From contig NZ_BCRO01000019.1 of assembly GCF_001552635.1 (NCBI RefSeq), positions 1 through 64,000 on the forward strand: 64,000 bases of DNA, read 5' to 3'. Position numbers and translations under genes: made by a program. Shown here piece by piece: positions 45,784 through 59,331 of the stretch (position 1 is the first letter of the stretch; every line of letters starts with the position of its first letter). This DNA is from Actinomadura hibisca NBRC 15177 (GTDB lineage: Bacteria; Actinomycetota; Actinomycetes; Streptosporangiales; Streptosporangiaceae). Under the pieces are notes generated by a model. The model was given only the letters and a program-made list of their open reading frames with translations. It searched no databases and was not told the origin of the DNA.

Positions 45784-46467
45784 TCAGCGCTGAGCGTAGG
45801 GATCGGGCACGCCCTGTCCCGCCCTGACGACCAGGGTGCGGGCCACCTTGTCGTGCAGGGCCTGCTTGCGCGGGTCCCACAGGATCCAGGCGACGTCCAG
45901 GAGCCCGCCGAGACCGCAGGTGAACACGGCGACCAGGTAGGAGAAGCCGGTGCGCCAGGCGGACTGGCCGAACGACAGCGCGCCGCCGTCCACCTCGCGC
46001 ACCACGCGGATGCCCAGGACCTTCTTGCCGAGGGTCTGGCCCCACTTGTAGTGCATGACGACGTAGTAGAAGAAGGCCGCGACGCTCAGCAGGAAGCTGA
46101 CCCCCGCGCCCGTGCCGCTGTAGATGTAGACCGGATTGTCGGCGCGGCCCTCGACCCGGACGAGGTCCGGGAACGGCCAGGACAGCAGCGTCGTCACGAC
46201 CGACACCAGGAGCCAGTCGAGGACGGCCGCGCCCAGGCGGGCCCAGCGGCTGGCCAGCCCGTCGCCCGGCGGGACGTGTTCGGCGGCGCCGCCGTATCCG
46301 GGCAGGCCGCCGTAGGGGCCTTGCCCGTACGGCGGCGGCTGCTGTTGCCCGTAGGCGCCCTGGTAGGGCGGCGGCTGCTCGCCGTAGGGCGGCTGCTGTC
46401 CGTGAGGCTGCTGTCCGTAGGGCGGTCGCTCGCCAGGGTCGTTGGGGTCGTGCGGCGGTTGCGTCAT
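45784..46467 (-). CDS. RDD family membrane protein
   Basis: A 227-residue protein. The N-terminal 65 residues are Pro/Tyr/Gly/Gln-rich (repeated PPYG). The RDD domain follows (ASRWARLGAAVLDWLLVSVV, then GQTLGKKVLGIRVV and the final ARTLVVR) with about four transmembrane helices. RDD proteins may exchange ions, but the role is undefined. ATG 46467 was chosen over 46527. It lies beside the DUF4190 gene, which has a matching PYG-rich tail. Confidence 0.82.
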   Translation of the reverse strand: MTQPPHDPNDPGERPPYGQQPHGQQPPYGEQPPPYQGAYGQQQPPPYGQGPYGGLPGYGGAAEHVPPGDGLASRWARLGAAVLDWLLVSVVTTLLSWPFPDLVRVEGRADNPVYIYSGTGAGVSFLLSVAAFFYYVVMHYKWGQTLGKKVLGIRVVREVDGGALSFGQSAWRTGFSYLVAVFTCGLGGLLDVAWILWDPRKQALHDKVARTLVVRAGQGVPDPYAQR

Positions 46468-46552
46468 GCCGCCCAACGTGCGACCTCGGCCCACGGCTCC
46501 GCCACCGCCGCGCCCTGACCAGGCCAAATATTTGCCCGGCCGGCCGGGACGG

Positions 46553-47230
46553 TCAGTAGGTCCCGTTCCCCGACCCCGCGAACGCCCCCGCCATGATCGC
46601 GATCACCAGGACCACCCACACCAGCACGGCGATGTAGCCGAGGACCAGGCCGCCGATGGCCAGGCCCCGGCCGCCCTCGCCGCTGCGCTTGATCCGGCCG
46701 AGCGACATGTGGCCGAGCACGATCGCCGCGATCGAGACGGGCCCGCACAACACCAGGCCGACGATGCCGCAGATCAGGCTGGCGATGGCCAGGGTGTTGG
46801 TGCCCCCCGACGTGGGCTGCGCGCCGTAGGCGTAGGGCGCGCCGCCGTACGGAGGTTGCTCCCCGTAGGGAGAGCCGCTGTAGCCGCTCCCGTAGGGCGA
46901 CGTCGACGGAGGAGGCTGCGACCCGTACGGCTGCTGGCCGTAAGGCGACTGCGACTCGCCGTACGACGACTGCTGGCCGTAGGGCGACTGGGACTCGCCA
47001 TAGGGAGACTGCGACTCGCCGTAAGACGACTGGGACTCGTGGCCCGGCTGCTGCTCCCGGTAAGGGGAGTACGGCTGCTGCTGCTCGGACCGCGCCGAAT
47101 CCGTGTCCTTGCTGAGCGAGGGCGGAGAATCGGACGGGGAGGACCCGGAATCGCCGGGCGACCGCCACGGCTGGTTCTCGGGGTGCTCGCCCGGCTCATC
47201 GGGCGTGGGGCCGTGCGGAGGTTGACTCAT
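46553..47230 (-). CDS. DUF4190 membrane protein with SPYG repeats
   Basis: A 225-residue protein. Residues 45-140 are a tandem low-complexity repeat (SQSPYGE, SQSSYGE, QQPYGSQ), then a DUF4190 domain of two transmembrane helices (NTLAIASLICGIVGLVLCGP and LVWVVLVIAIMAGAF) with GHMSLGRIKRSGEGGRGLAI between. The tail may be disordered and drive clustering. ATG 47230. It is beside the RDD protein with a similar tail, but spacing does not prove an operon. Confidence 0.82.
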   Translation of the reverse strand: MSQPPHGPTPDEPGEHPENQPWRSPGDSGSSPSDSPPSLSKDTDSARSEQQQPYSPYREQQPGHESQSSYGESQSPYGESQSPYGQQSSYGESQSPYGQQPYGSQPPPSTSPYGSGYSGSPYGEQPPYGGAPYAYGAQPTSGGTNTLAIASLICGIVGLVLCGPVSIAAIVLGHMSLGRIKRSGEGGRGLAIGGLVLGYIAVLVWVVLVIAIMAGAFAGSGNGTY

Positions 47231-47385
47231 GCCGACAGGATCGGCCGCAGGCCGCCCCCGCAAACCTGCCGGGCCCCGGAAATGACCAGGTTTTTTCCAG
47301 TGCGGAGGACGACCGGCGGCACTGGCGTCCCACCGGTCGTCTCCCGTCACACCGCGCGGCCCTCAGGGCGTCGCGGGCCGCCGCG

Positions 47386-48522
<1,137 letters not shown>

Positions 48523-48540
48523 TCAGATCGCTGGACACCT

Positions 48541-48579
48541 TGTACAGTCAGACCCCGGTCCGACCGGGCGCTCTGTACA
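48541..48579. promoter_or_regulatory. Twin TGTACA sites between hppD and its regulator
   Basis: TGTACA at 48541-48546 and again at 48574-48579, 33 bp centre to centre (about three DNA turns). This is the phased spacing expected for Lrp/AsnC octamers that bind along one face of DNA. Both could be read by the divergent regulator. Confidence 0.5.
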
Positions 48580-48606
48580 GGATGACCACGGTGAGAGGCG
48601 GGTCAC

Positions 48607-49080
48607 ATGATCGACGGGCTGGACGGCCGGGTGATCGAGCTGTTCACCGCCGAGCCGCGCATCGGCGTGCTGGAGGCGTCCCGGCGGCTCGGGGTGGCGC
48701 GCGGCACCGTGCAGGCGCGGCTGGACCGGCTGGCGCGGCAGGGCGTGATCCGGGGGTACGGGCCGGAGATCGACCCGGCGGCGCTCGGCTACGGGGTGAC
48801 GGCGTTCGTGACGCTGCAGATCCGGCAAGCGGGCGGGCACGACCCGGTGGTGGCGCGGCTGGCGCGGGTGCCGGAGGTGATCGAACTGCACACCATCACC
48901 GGCGGCGGCGACATGTTGTGCCGGATCGTGGCCCGCAACAACCAGGACCTGCAGCGGGTCATCGACGTGATCGTGGACGTGCAGGGCGTCGAGCGGGCCT
49001 CCTCGGTGATCTCCCTGGCCACCCAGATCCCGCACCGCACGCTGCCGCTGGTGCGGGCGGCGGCGGGCGACGGCGACTGA
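48607..49080 (+). CDS. Lrp/AsnC family regulator
   Basis: A 157-residue regulator with an N-terminal helix-turn-helix (IGVLEASRRLGVARGTVQAR) and a C-terminal RAM ligand domain (about residues 65-150) that binds an amino acid. Neighbouring hppD suggests that the ligand is tyrosine or phenylalanine, or a keto acid of them. ATG 48607 has GAGGCGGG upstream. It likely controls hppD and itself through the TGTACA sites. Confidence 0.9.
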   Translation: MIDGLDGRVIELFTAEPRIGVLEASRRLGVARGTVQARLDRLARQGVIRGYGPEIDPAALGYGVTAFVTLQIRQAGGHDPVVARLARVPEVIELHTITGGGDMLCRIVARNNQDLQRVIDVIVDVQGVERASSVISLATQIPHRTLPLVRAAAGDGD

Positions 49081-49106
49081 GCGGAGAAAAGGCCGGGCAC
49101 AAACGA

Positions 49107-49143
49107 CGGCGCCGCCGGGTCCGTGGAGGACCCGGCGGCGCCG
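49107..49143. terminator. Bidirectional terminator
   Basis: A perfect 16-bp stem (49107-49122 with 49128-49143) between the convergent AsnC and greA genes. Confidence 0.85.
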
Positions 49144-49169
49144 GTGCAGCTCAGCCCGCCCGCGAGGGA

Positions 49170-49676
49170 CTACCCGCCGACGCCGACATACGGCGTGGCG
49201 TCCAGGATCTCGACGGTCATGCTGCGGCCGTTCGGCAGGGAGTAGGTGGCGCTCTCGCCCACCTTCTTGCCGTTGATGGCCGCGCCGAGCGGGGACTTGG
49301 GGGAGTAGACGTCTATGGGGGCGCCGCTCTCCTCGCGGGAGGCCAGCAGGAAGGTGACCTCCTCGTCGTCGCCCTGGAAGGCGACGGTGACGGTCATGCC
49401 GGGGCCGACCACGCCCTCGGTGCGGGGGGCCTCGCCGACGCGGGCGTTCTCCAGGATGCTCTGCAGCTGGATGATGCGGCCCTCGATCTTGCCCTGCTCC
49501 TCCTTGGCCGCGTGGTAGCCGCCGTTCTCGCGCAGGTCCCCCTCCTCCCGGGCCGCCTCGATCTTCTTCGCGATCTCGGTGCGGCCCGAGCCCGACAGGT
49601 AGTCCAGCTCGTTCTTGAGCCGGTCATACGCCTCCTGGGTCAGCCAGGTGACGTTGTCAGCGCGGGTCTCGGTCAC
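49170..49676 (-). CDS. greA: Transcription elongation factor GreA
   Basis: A 168-residue factor that frees RNA polymerase from backtracked sites by stimulating RNA cleavage. The N-terminal coiled coil has the acidic tip EEGDLRENGGYHAAKEEQ, and the C-terminal FKBP-like domain has SREESGAPIDVYSPKSPLG. The GTG start at 49676 follows AGGAG. A strong terminator lies past its stop. Confidence 0.96.
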   Translation of the reverse strand: MTETRADNVTWLTQEAYDRLKNELDYLSGSGRTEIAKKIEAAREEGDLRENGGYHAAKEEQGKIEGRIIQLQSILENARVGEAPRTEGVVGPGMTVTVAFQGDDEEVTFLLASREESGAPIDVYSPKSPLGAAINGKKVGESATYSLPNGRSMTVEILDATPYVGVGG

Positions 49677-49884
49677 GGGTACTCCTCATCCACATGGTGC
49701 GATCATCGTCCGGCCCGGACGGTCGGACTACACATCGACATGAAGTGCGGCCGGGTGAAACCTCTAGCCTATCCGGTGTGTGCGGGTAAAGGTTCCCTGA
49801 ACGACCGGCCCGCAATCCGGCAAACGTGTTTCGGCTTCACCAGGGCTTTCGCGGGGCGGACCGCCGCTCTCGCGGCCCCCGGCG

Positions 49885-50280
49885 TCACACCGAGCGGCAG
49901 TCCTTGACCCGCGCCCCGGTGGCCCGCTTGGCGGTCCGCAACGTCTCGGTCTTGGTGATCCTGGAGGTGCCGGGCGGCACGGTGATCTCGTGCGAGGCGA
50001 GCACGGCGAAGTCGGTGTCGTAGGCGTCCACCGTGCAGCGCACCGTGTCGCCCTTGGCCTTGGCGACCGAATAGGTGATCTGCACCGAGTCGTCCCGTAC
50101 GTCCCACGCCACGGTCTGCGACTGGATGCCCGGCGTCTGGCCGACGTTCGCCATAATGATCGCCCAGCCACCGGCCAGCACGACGGCGAGACCGCCGATC
50201 ACGACCCAGCCCAGCACCCCCAGACCGCCGCCGCGGGAGGGGCGGGAGGGGGCCGGTGCTTCTGGGGCGCTCGTGTCCAT
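49885..50280 (-). CDS. DUF4307 membrane protein
   Basis: A 131-residue protein with one N-terminal transmembrane helix (VLGWVVIGGLAVVLAGGWAI), then an outside beta domain (TVAWDVRDDSVQITYSV, TVRCTVDAYDTDFAVLASHE) with a Cys near the end. This family is specific to actinobacteria and regularly lies divergent from mca. ATG 50280. Function is unknown. Confidence 0.88.
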   Translation of the reverse strand: MDTSAPEAPAPSRPSRGGGLGVLGWVVIGGLAVVLAGGWAIIMANVGQTPGIQSQTVAWDVRDDSVQITYSVAKAKGDTVRCTVDAYDTDFAVLASHEITVPPGTSRITKTETLRTAKRATGARVKDCRSV

Positions 50281-50434
50281 GGCGGGGAATCTCCGTGCGG
50301 GGTGCGGACGTTGTCAGGAACAATTCTCTTCTGTCGCGGCCGATGCTCGGAACCGGGGTGCCCCGTCGGGGTGCCCGCGCCCGCGCGTCGCCGAGCACGG
50401 CAGGTCCTGCTTGCTTGAGAGGGAGAGTCCCACG

Positions 50435-51349
50435 GTGCCTGAGTCCATCATCCCGGCCGACCTCGACCCGGCCGCGCCCCGGCTGCGGCTGATGGCGGTG
50501 CACGCCCACCCCGACGACGAGTCGAGCAAGGGCGCGGCGACCATGGCCCGCTACGTCGCCGAAGGCGTGGAGGTGCTGGTGGTCACCTGCACCGGCGGGG
50601 AGCGCGGCGACATCCTCAACCCGGCCATGGACCGGCCCGAGATCAAGGCCGACATCGGCAAGGTCCGCGAGCAGGAGATGGCGCGCGCCCGCGAGATCCT
50701 GGGCGTCGAGCAGAGCTGGCTCGGCTTCGTGGACTCCGGCTTCCCCGAGGGCGACCCGCTGCCGCCGCTGCCGGAGGGCTGCTTCGCGCTGGAGCCGCTG
50801 GACGTGGCGTCCGAGCCGCTGGTGCGGGCCGTGCGCGAGTTCCGGCCGCACGTGATGCTCACCTACGACGAGAAGGGCGGCTACCCCCACCCCGACCACG
50901 TCAAGTGCCACGAGGTGTCGGTGGAGGCGTTCGAGGCGGCCGGCGACCCCGAGCGCTACCCGGGCACGGGCGACCCCTGGCAGCCCCTCAAGCTCTACTA
51001 CCACATGACCTTCTCCAAGGAGCGGATGACCGCCCTGCACGAGGCCATGGAGCGGGCGTCCCTGGAGTCGCCCTACACCGAGTGGCTCCAGCGCTTGGAG
51101 GACGCCCCGGCCCCCAAGTGGGAGGTCACGACCCGCGTTCCCTGCGGCGACCACTTCGAGACCCGCGACAAGGCGCTGCTCGCCCACGCCACCCAGATCG
51201 ACCCCGAGGGCTTCTGGTTCCAGTGCCCGCTGGACGTCCAGCGCGAGGCTTGGCCGACGGAGGACTACCATTTGGCCAGGTCCCTGGTCGACACCGAGCT
51301 GCCGGAGGACGATCTGTTCGCCGGTATCCGGGAGAAGGTGTCTCTGTAG
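50435..51349 (+). CDS. mca: Mycothiol S-conjugate amidase
   Basis: A 304-residue zinc amidase that cuts mycothiol S-conjugates, freeing mercapturic acids in detoxification. The zinc site is in MAVHAHPDDESSKG and GGYPHPDHVKCHE. It has DVQREAWPTEDYHLA near the end. Its length fits Mca, longer than MshB. The GTG at 50435 has GAGGGAG upstream. The downstream small membrane gene touches its stop, so they share a transcript. Confidence 0.93.
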   Translation: MPESIIPADLDPAAPRLRLMAVHAHPDDESSKGAATMARYVAEGVEVLVVTCTGGERGDILNPAMDRPEIKADIGKVREQEMARAREILGVEQSWLGFVDSGFPEGDPLPPLPEGCFALEPLDVASEPLVRAVREFRPHVMLTYDEKGGYPHPDHVKCHEVSVEAFEAAGDPERYPGTGDPWQPLKLYYHMTFSKERMTALHEAMERASLESPYTEWLQRLEDAPAPKWEVTTRVPCGDHFETRDKALLAHATQIDPEGFWFQCPLDVQREAWPTEDYHLARSLVDTELPEDDLFAGIREKVSL

Positions 51350-51609
51350 TGCTGCCCCTCGCTCTACCGCTCGATATGCCCCTGAACGACGACACGGTCA
51401 CGCCGGGCTTCCTCGGCTTCGGCGTGTTCCTCGCCCTGCTGGTCGCGCTGGTCTTCCTCATCCGCTCCATGAACAAGCAGATGCGGAAGATCCAGGCGCC
51501 CCGCGAGGCCGACCTGAAGCAGCAGGAATGGGAACGCGCCCAGGCCGCCAAGGCGGAGAAGAAGGCCGACACCGCCGCCTCCGGCGGTGACGACCCGGCC
51601 GCCGGCTGA
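51349..51609 (+). CDS. Small single-pass membrane protein behind mca
   Basis: An 86-residue protein with one transmembrane helix (LGFGVFLALLVALVFLIR) and a charged Lys/Glu/Ala-rich cytoplasmic tail. GTG 51349 overlaps the last base of mca's TAG stop; the in-frame ATG 51376 is another option. Its partner in the mca operon suggests a conserved actinobacterial gene of unknown role. Confidence 0.75.
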   Translation: MLPLALPLDMPLNDDTVTPGFLGFGVFLALLVALVFLIRSMNKQMRKIQAPREADLKQQEWERAQAAKAEKKADTAASGGDDPAAG

Positions 51610-51623
51610 CCCGCGCTCCTGCG

Positions 51624-52874
51624 ATGAACCCCCCGTCACCGCAGGTCACCGGCCCCGCCCTGCTGCGCACGCGCGGCGGCGGGGCCCGTGTCACCTTCTT
51701 CGAGCTGTTCTTCGACCTGGTCTTCGTCTTCGCGATCACCCAGCTGTCGCACCGGCTGCTGGAGCACCTCACCGCGCGCGGCGCGGCCGAGACGCTGCTG
51801 CTCCTGCTGGCGGTGTGGTGGGCGTGGATGTACACCTGCTGGACCACCAACTGGTTCGACCCCGACCATCCGGCGGTGCGGACCATGCTGGCCGCGGTGA
51901 TGCTGGCCGGGGTGTTCATGGCGGCGATGGTGCCCGACGCGTTCGGCCCGCGCGGCCTGTGGTTCGCGCTCGCCTACGTGGCGGTGCAGGTGGGCCGCAC
52001 CGCGTTCATGGTCGTCGTGACGCGGCGGCACGCGCTCGGCCGCAACTTCCAGCGCATCCTGTTCTGGCTCGCGGTGGCGGGGGTGTTGTGGATCACCGGC
52101 GGGCTGGTCGACGACGCGGCGCTGCGCGCGGGCGTCTGGCTGCTGGCGGTCGCGGTCGAGTACCTGGCGCCCTGGCACGGCTACGCGACGCCGCTGCTGG
52201 GCCGCTCGGGCACCGCCGACTGGAGCATCGACGGCGCGCACATGGCCGAGCGCTGCCAGCTGTTCGTGATCATCGCGTTCGGCGAGTCGATCCTGGTGAC
52301 CGGCGCGACGCTGGGCGACCTGGACCTGTCGCCGCAGACGGCGGCGGGCCTGGTGTCGGCGCTGGCGGGCACGGTCGCGCTGTGGTGGATCTACTTCGAC
52401 CGCACCGCCGAGGCCGCCGCCGAGCAGATCGCGGCCTCCCCGGACCCGGGCAGGCTGGGCCGGTCGGCCTACACCTTCGTCCACATCGTGATGGTCGCGG
52501 GCATCATCGTGCTGGCGGTGGCCGACGAGCTGGTGCTCGCCCACCCCGGCGGGCACGTCTCGTGGAGCTTCGCGGCGGTGGCGGCGGGCGGGCCCGCGCT
52601 GTTCGTGGCGGGGCACGCCCTGTTCAAGCGGGTGGTGTTCGGCCACTTCACCGTGGGCCGGGTGAGCGCGCTGGTGCTGCTGGCGGGCCTGGCGGCCCTC
52701 GCGCCGGTGCTGACGCCGCTGCTGCTGCACGCCGGGGTGACCGTCGTGCTGGTCGCGCTGGCGATCTGGGACGTGCGCTCCTACCGGCTGGCCGTGGCGG
52801 CGGGACGTGTCCCCGCCCCGCGCGCCGAGGCCGCGCCGGAAACGGCCGAGAACCCCCAGACGCCCGCCGTCTAG
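51624..52874 (+). CDS. Low temperature requirement protein A family
   Basis: A 416-residue integral membrane protein with the LtrA pattern VTFFELFFDLVFVFAITQLS near residue 20 and IAFGESILVTG in the middle. It has about 10-12 helices and a Pro-rich C-terminus. LtrA function is unknown despite its first link to cold growth in Listeria. It lies 14 bp after the small membrane protein, likely in the same transcript. Confidence 0.9.
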   Translation: MNPPSPQVTGPALLRTRGGGARVTFFELFFDLVFVFAITQLSHRLLEHLTARGAAETLLLLLAVWWAWMYTCWTTNWFDPDHPAVRTMLAAVMLAGVFMAAMVPDAFGPRGLWFALAYVAVQVGRTAFMVVVTRRHALGRNFQRILFWLAVAGVLWITGGLVDDAALRAGVWLLAVAVEYLAPWHGYATPLLGRSGTADWSIDGAHMAERCQLFVIIAFGESILVTGATLGDLDLSPQTAAGLVSALAGTVALWWIYFDRTAEAAAEQIAASPDPGRLGRSAYTFVHIVMVAGIIVLAVADELVLAHPGGHVSWSFAAVAAGGPALFVAGHALFKRVVFGHFTVGRVSALVLLAGLAALAPVLTPLLLHAGVTVVLVALAIWDVRSYRLAVAAGRVPAPRAEAAPETAENPQTPAV

Positions 52875-52884
52875 GGGCCGCCGC

Positions 52885-53361
52885 TCACGCCTTGCCGTGG
52901 TCCCAGCTGACGACCCGGTCGGGCTCCATGACGATCAGGACGCGCTTGGCCATCGCGAGCTTGACGCCCTCGGCGAACTCCGGGTCGATGGGATCGCCGA
53001 TCTCCGGCACGGGCAGCCCCGCCATCCGGGAGCCGACCACCGCGCCGACCTTCAGCAGCTCGTCCTGGTCCTCGATCACCAGGCCGCGGCCGTAGAGGGC
53101 GACGCCGCGCAGCTCGTTGTACTGCACGCCGTCCTCCACCAGGCAGGTCATCACCGGGTCGCGGCGCAGGTTCAGCACCTTCTGCGAGCTCTTGTAGGTG
53201 GTGAAGGCGATCTTGCCGTCCAGCAGCGCGTAGAACATCGTGACCAGGTGCGGCTCGCCCTCCTTGCCCACCGTCGCGACCTGCACCTTGTAGTTGGCGG
53301 CGAGGAAGGCGGCGGTCTCCTCAGGGGTCATTTTGATCTTCTCGCGCTTGCTGGCGGCCAC
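52885..53361 (-). CDS. Flavin split-barrel (PPOX-class) F420/FMN-dependent protein
   Basis: A 158-residue protein with the pyridoxamine-5'-phosphate-oxidase-like split barrel: [38 protein letters not shown], and [12 protein letters not shown]. In actinobacteria such proteins mostly use F420 or FMN as cofactor; which one cannot be told here. ATG 53361 has GGAGG-like sequence upstream. It is read divergently from rnz. Confidence 0.87.
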   Translation of the reverse strand: MAASKREKIKMTPEETAAFLAANYKVQVATVGKEGEPHLVTMFYALLDGKIAFTTYKSSQKVLNLRRDPVMTCLVEDGVQYNELRGVALYGRGLVIEDQDELLKVGAVVGSRMAGLPVPEIGDPIDPEFAEGVKLAMAKRVLIVMEPDRVVSWDHGKA

Positions 53362-53444
53362 GGGGGCTCCTCGGAGGTCGGAGGCGACGACGCGGCCAGG
53401 ATAAACAAGCGCTTATTCCGGCCGCGCACCGGCACCATGGACCC

Positions 53445-54380
53445 ATGTCCGCACGCGATCTGCTGATCCTCGGCTCCGCCAGCGCGGTGCCCACCAAGAA
53501 CCGCAACCACAACGGCTACCTGCTGCGCTTCGACGGCCGCGGCCTGCTGTTCGACCCGGGCGAGGGCACCCAGCGCCAGCTCATCCGGGCCGGGGCCGCC
53601 GCCAACGACGTGCACTGGATCTGCGTGACGCACTTCCACGGCGACCACTGCCTGGGCGTGCCGGGCATGGTCCAGCGCATCGCCCGCGACGGCGTCGCGC
53701 ACCGGGTGGACGCGGCCTTCCCCGCCAGCGGCGCGGTCTACTGGGAGCGGTTGCGGCACGCCACGGCCTTCCACGACACCGACGTGATCCACGAGCAGCC
53801 GCTGTCGGGGGAGGTGACGGCGCTCGACACCGGCGACGCGCCGTTCTCGCTGGTCGCGCGCCGCCTGTCGCACCCGGTCGAGGCGTACGGCTACCGGCTG
53901 GCCGAGCCGGACGGGGTGACGATGTTGCCCGCCGAGCTGACCCGGCGCGGGGTGCGCGGACCGCTGGTCCGGCGGCTCCAGGACGAGGGACAGGTGATCG
54001 CGCCGGACGGCACGACCGTCACCCTCGCCGAGTGCAGCGTGCCCCGGCCCGGCCAGAAGGTCGCCTTCGTCATGGACACCCGGCTCTGCGACGCGGTGCT
54101 GGAGCTGGCCGACGGCGTGGACATGCTGGTCATCGAGTCCACCTTCCTGGACGAGGAGACCGACCTCGCCACCGCCCACGGGCACCTGACGGCCGGGCAG
54201 GCGGGCAAGGTCGCGGCCGAGGCCGGGGTCCGGCTGCTGGTGCTGACGCACTTCTCCGAGCGCTACCGGCAGGAGGACGAGCCGCGCTTCCTGGAGCAGG
54301 CCGCCGCCGCGTTCGGGGGCGAGATCGTGCTCGTGCACGACCTCGACCGCGTCCCGCTGCCGCCCCGCCGCCGGAGCTGA
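53445..54380 (+). CDS. rnz: Ribonuclease Z
   Basis: A 311-residue metallo-beta-lactamase-fold nuclease that trims the 3' ends of tRNA precursors lacking CCA. The zinc site is [10 protein letters not shown], and other ligands are in [18 protein letters not shown] and LTHFSERY. The protein length is normal for bacterial short RNase Z. The tRNA in this window lacks an encoded CCA, consistent with such a need. Confidence 0.93.
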   Translation: MSARDLLILGSASAVPTKNRNHNGYLLRFDGRGLLFDPGEGTQRQLIRAGAAANDVHWICVTHFHGDHCLGVPGMVQRIARDGVAHRVDAAFPASGAVYWERLRHATAFHDTDVIHEQPLSGEVTALDTGDAPFSLVARRLSHPVEAYGYRLAEPDGVTMLPAELTRRGVRGPLVRRLQDEGQVIAPDGTTVTLAECSVPRPGQKVAFVMDTRLCDAVLELADGVDMLVIESTFLDEETDLATAHGHLTAGQAGKVAAEAGVRLLVLTHFSERYRQEDEPRFLEQAAAAFGGEIVLVHDLDRVPLPPRRRS

Positions 54381-54428
54381 GGGAAAATGGACCGGGTACG
54401 TCTCCAACACCCGACCGGGGGAGCCTTC

Positions 54429-55799
54429 ATGACCGTGCAGGACGTGGACGTCGTCGTCATCGGCCTGGGCCCCGGCGGGGAGAACGCCGCCGGGCTGCTG
54501 GCCGACGCCGGGCTCGCGGTGGTCGGCGTCGAAGCGCGGCTGGTGGGCGGCGAGTGCCCCTACTACGCGTGCGTGCCCACCAAGATCATGGTGCGGGCCG
54601 CCGACCTGCTGGCGGACGGGCGGCGCATCCCCGGCATGGCGGGCGACGCGACGGTGCGGGCCGACTGGGGCCCGGTCGCCGCCCGCATCCGTGACGAGGC
54701 CACCACCAACTGGGACGACAAGGCCGCCGTGGACCGCCTCACCGGACGCGGCGCGACCGTCGTGCGCGGCAGGGGCCGCATCACGGCGCCGGGCGAGGTC
54801 ACCGTCGGCGACCAGGTGTTCCGGGCCCGGCGCGGCATCCTGGTCAACACGGGCACCGAGCCGGTCGTGCCGCCCATCGACGGCCTGAAGGACCTGCCCT
54901 ACTGGACCAACCGCGAGGCCGTGCGCGCCGAGGAGGCCCCCGAGTCGCTGGTGGTGCTGGGCGGCGGCGTGGTCGGCGTCGAGCTGGCGCAGGTGTTCGC
55001 CCGGTTCGGCAGCCGCGTGACGATCGTGCAGGGCGGCGAGAGGCTGATCGAGCGCGAGGAGCCCGAGGCGAGCGCGCTGCTGCGGAAGGTGTTCGAGCGC
55101 GAGGGCATGACGGTCCGCACCGGCGTGAAGGCCGTCGGGGCGTCCTACGCGGACAACACGTTCACCCTGGACCTCGGCGGCGAGAAGCTCACAGCCGAGA
55201 AACTGCTGGTCGCCACCGGCCGCCGCAACAACCTCAAGGGCCTGGGCCTGGACGTGCTCGGCCTGGACGACGGCGCCCGCACCCTGGAGGTGGACGACCG
55301 GCTGCGCGCCGCCGAGGGCGTGTGGGCGGTCGGCGACATCACGGGCAAGGGCGCGTTCACGCACGTGTCGATGTACCAGTCGGCGATCGCGGTCCGCGAC
55401 ATCCTCGGCGAGGACGGCCCACCCGCCTCCTACCACGCGGTGCCCCGCGTGACCTTCACCGATCCGGAGATCGGCGTGGTCGGCCTGATCGAGTCCGAGG
55501 CCCGCGACAAGGGTCTGACCGTCCGCACCGGCACCGCGCAGATCCCGGACTCCACGCGCGGCTTCATCCACAAGGTGGACAACGACGGCTTCATCAAACT
55601 GGTCGAAGACGCCGACCGAGGCGTGCTGGTGGGCGCAACGGTGATGGGCCCGGCGGGCGGCGAGATCCTGGGCGCCCTGTCAGTAGCGGTACACGCCGAA
55701 GTCCCGGTGGAGTCACTACGCCAACTGATCACCGCCTACCCGACCTTCCACCGCGCGATAGAAACGGCCCTGTCCGACCTGAACTCGCCCAAGGGGTGA
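54429..55799 (+). CDS. Class I pyridine nucleotide-disulfide oxidoreductase-like flavoprotein
   Basis: A 456-residue flavoprotein with an FAD motif VVVIGLGPGGENAAGLL at the start, and the redox-active CPYYAC (CxxxxC) in GGECPYYACVPTK. The NAD(P) motif is VVLGGGVVGVELAQVFARFG, then AVGDITGKGAF. The dimer-interface HPT motif is changed to YPTFHRAIE, so the usual catalytic His is absent. It is a lipoamide dehydrogenase-like or mercuric-reductase-like enzyme of unknown substrate. ATG 54429 has GGGGGAG upstream. It ends 35 bp from the convergent casE end. Confidence 0.85.
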   Translation: MTVQDVDVVVIGLGPGGENAAGLLADAGLAVVGVEARLVGGECPYYACVPTKIMVRAADLLADGRRIPGMAGDATVRADWGPVAARIRDEATTNWDDKAAVDRLTGRGATVVRGRGRITAPGEVTVGDQVFRARRGILVNTGTEPVVPPIDGLKDLPYWTNREAVRAEEAPESLVVLGGGVVGVELAQVFARFGSRVTIVQGGERLIEREEPEASALLRKVFEREGMTVRTGVKAVGASYADNTFTLDLGGEKLTAEKLLVATGRRNNLKGLGLDVLGLDDGARTLEVDDRLRAAEGVWAVGDITGKGAFTHVSMYQSAIAVRDILGEDGPPASYHAVPRVTFTDPEIGVVGLIESEARDKGLTVRTGTAQIPDSTRGFIHKVDNDGFIKLVEDADRGVLVGATVMGPAGGEILGALSVAVHAEVPVESLRQLITAYPTFHRAIETALSDLNSPKG

Positions 55800-55833
55800 G
55801 TCCGCGCCTGCATCGGGAACGCTTTGATGCCGG

Positions 55834-59327
<3,494 letters not shown>

Positions 59328-59331
<4 letters not shown>

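Noticed and set aside
46900..47060. Regular DNA repeats that look like a CRISPR array
   Set aside because: They code for the SPYG repeats of the DUF4190 protein, are not separated by unique spacers and keep the reading frame.
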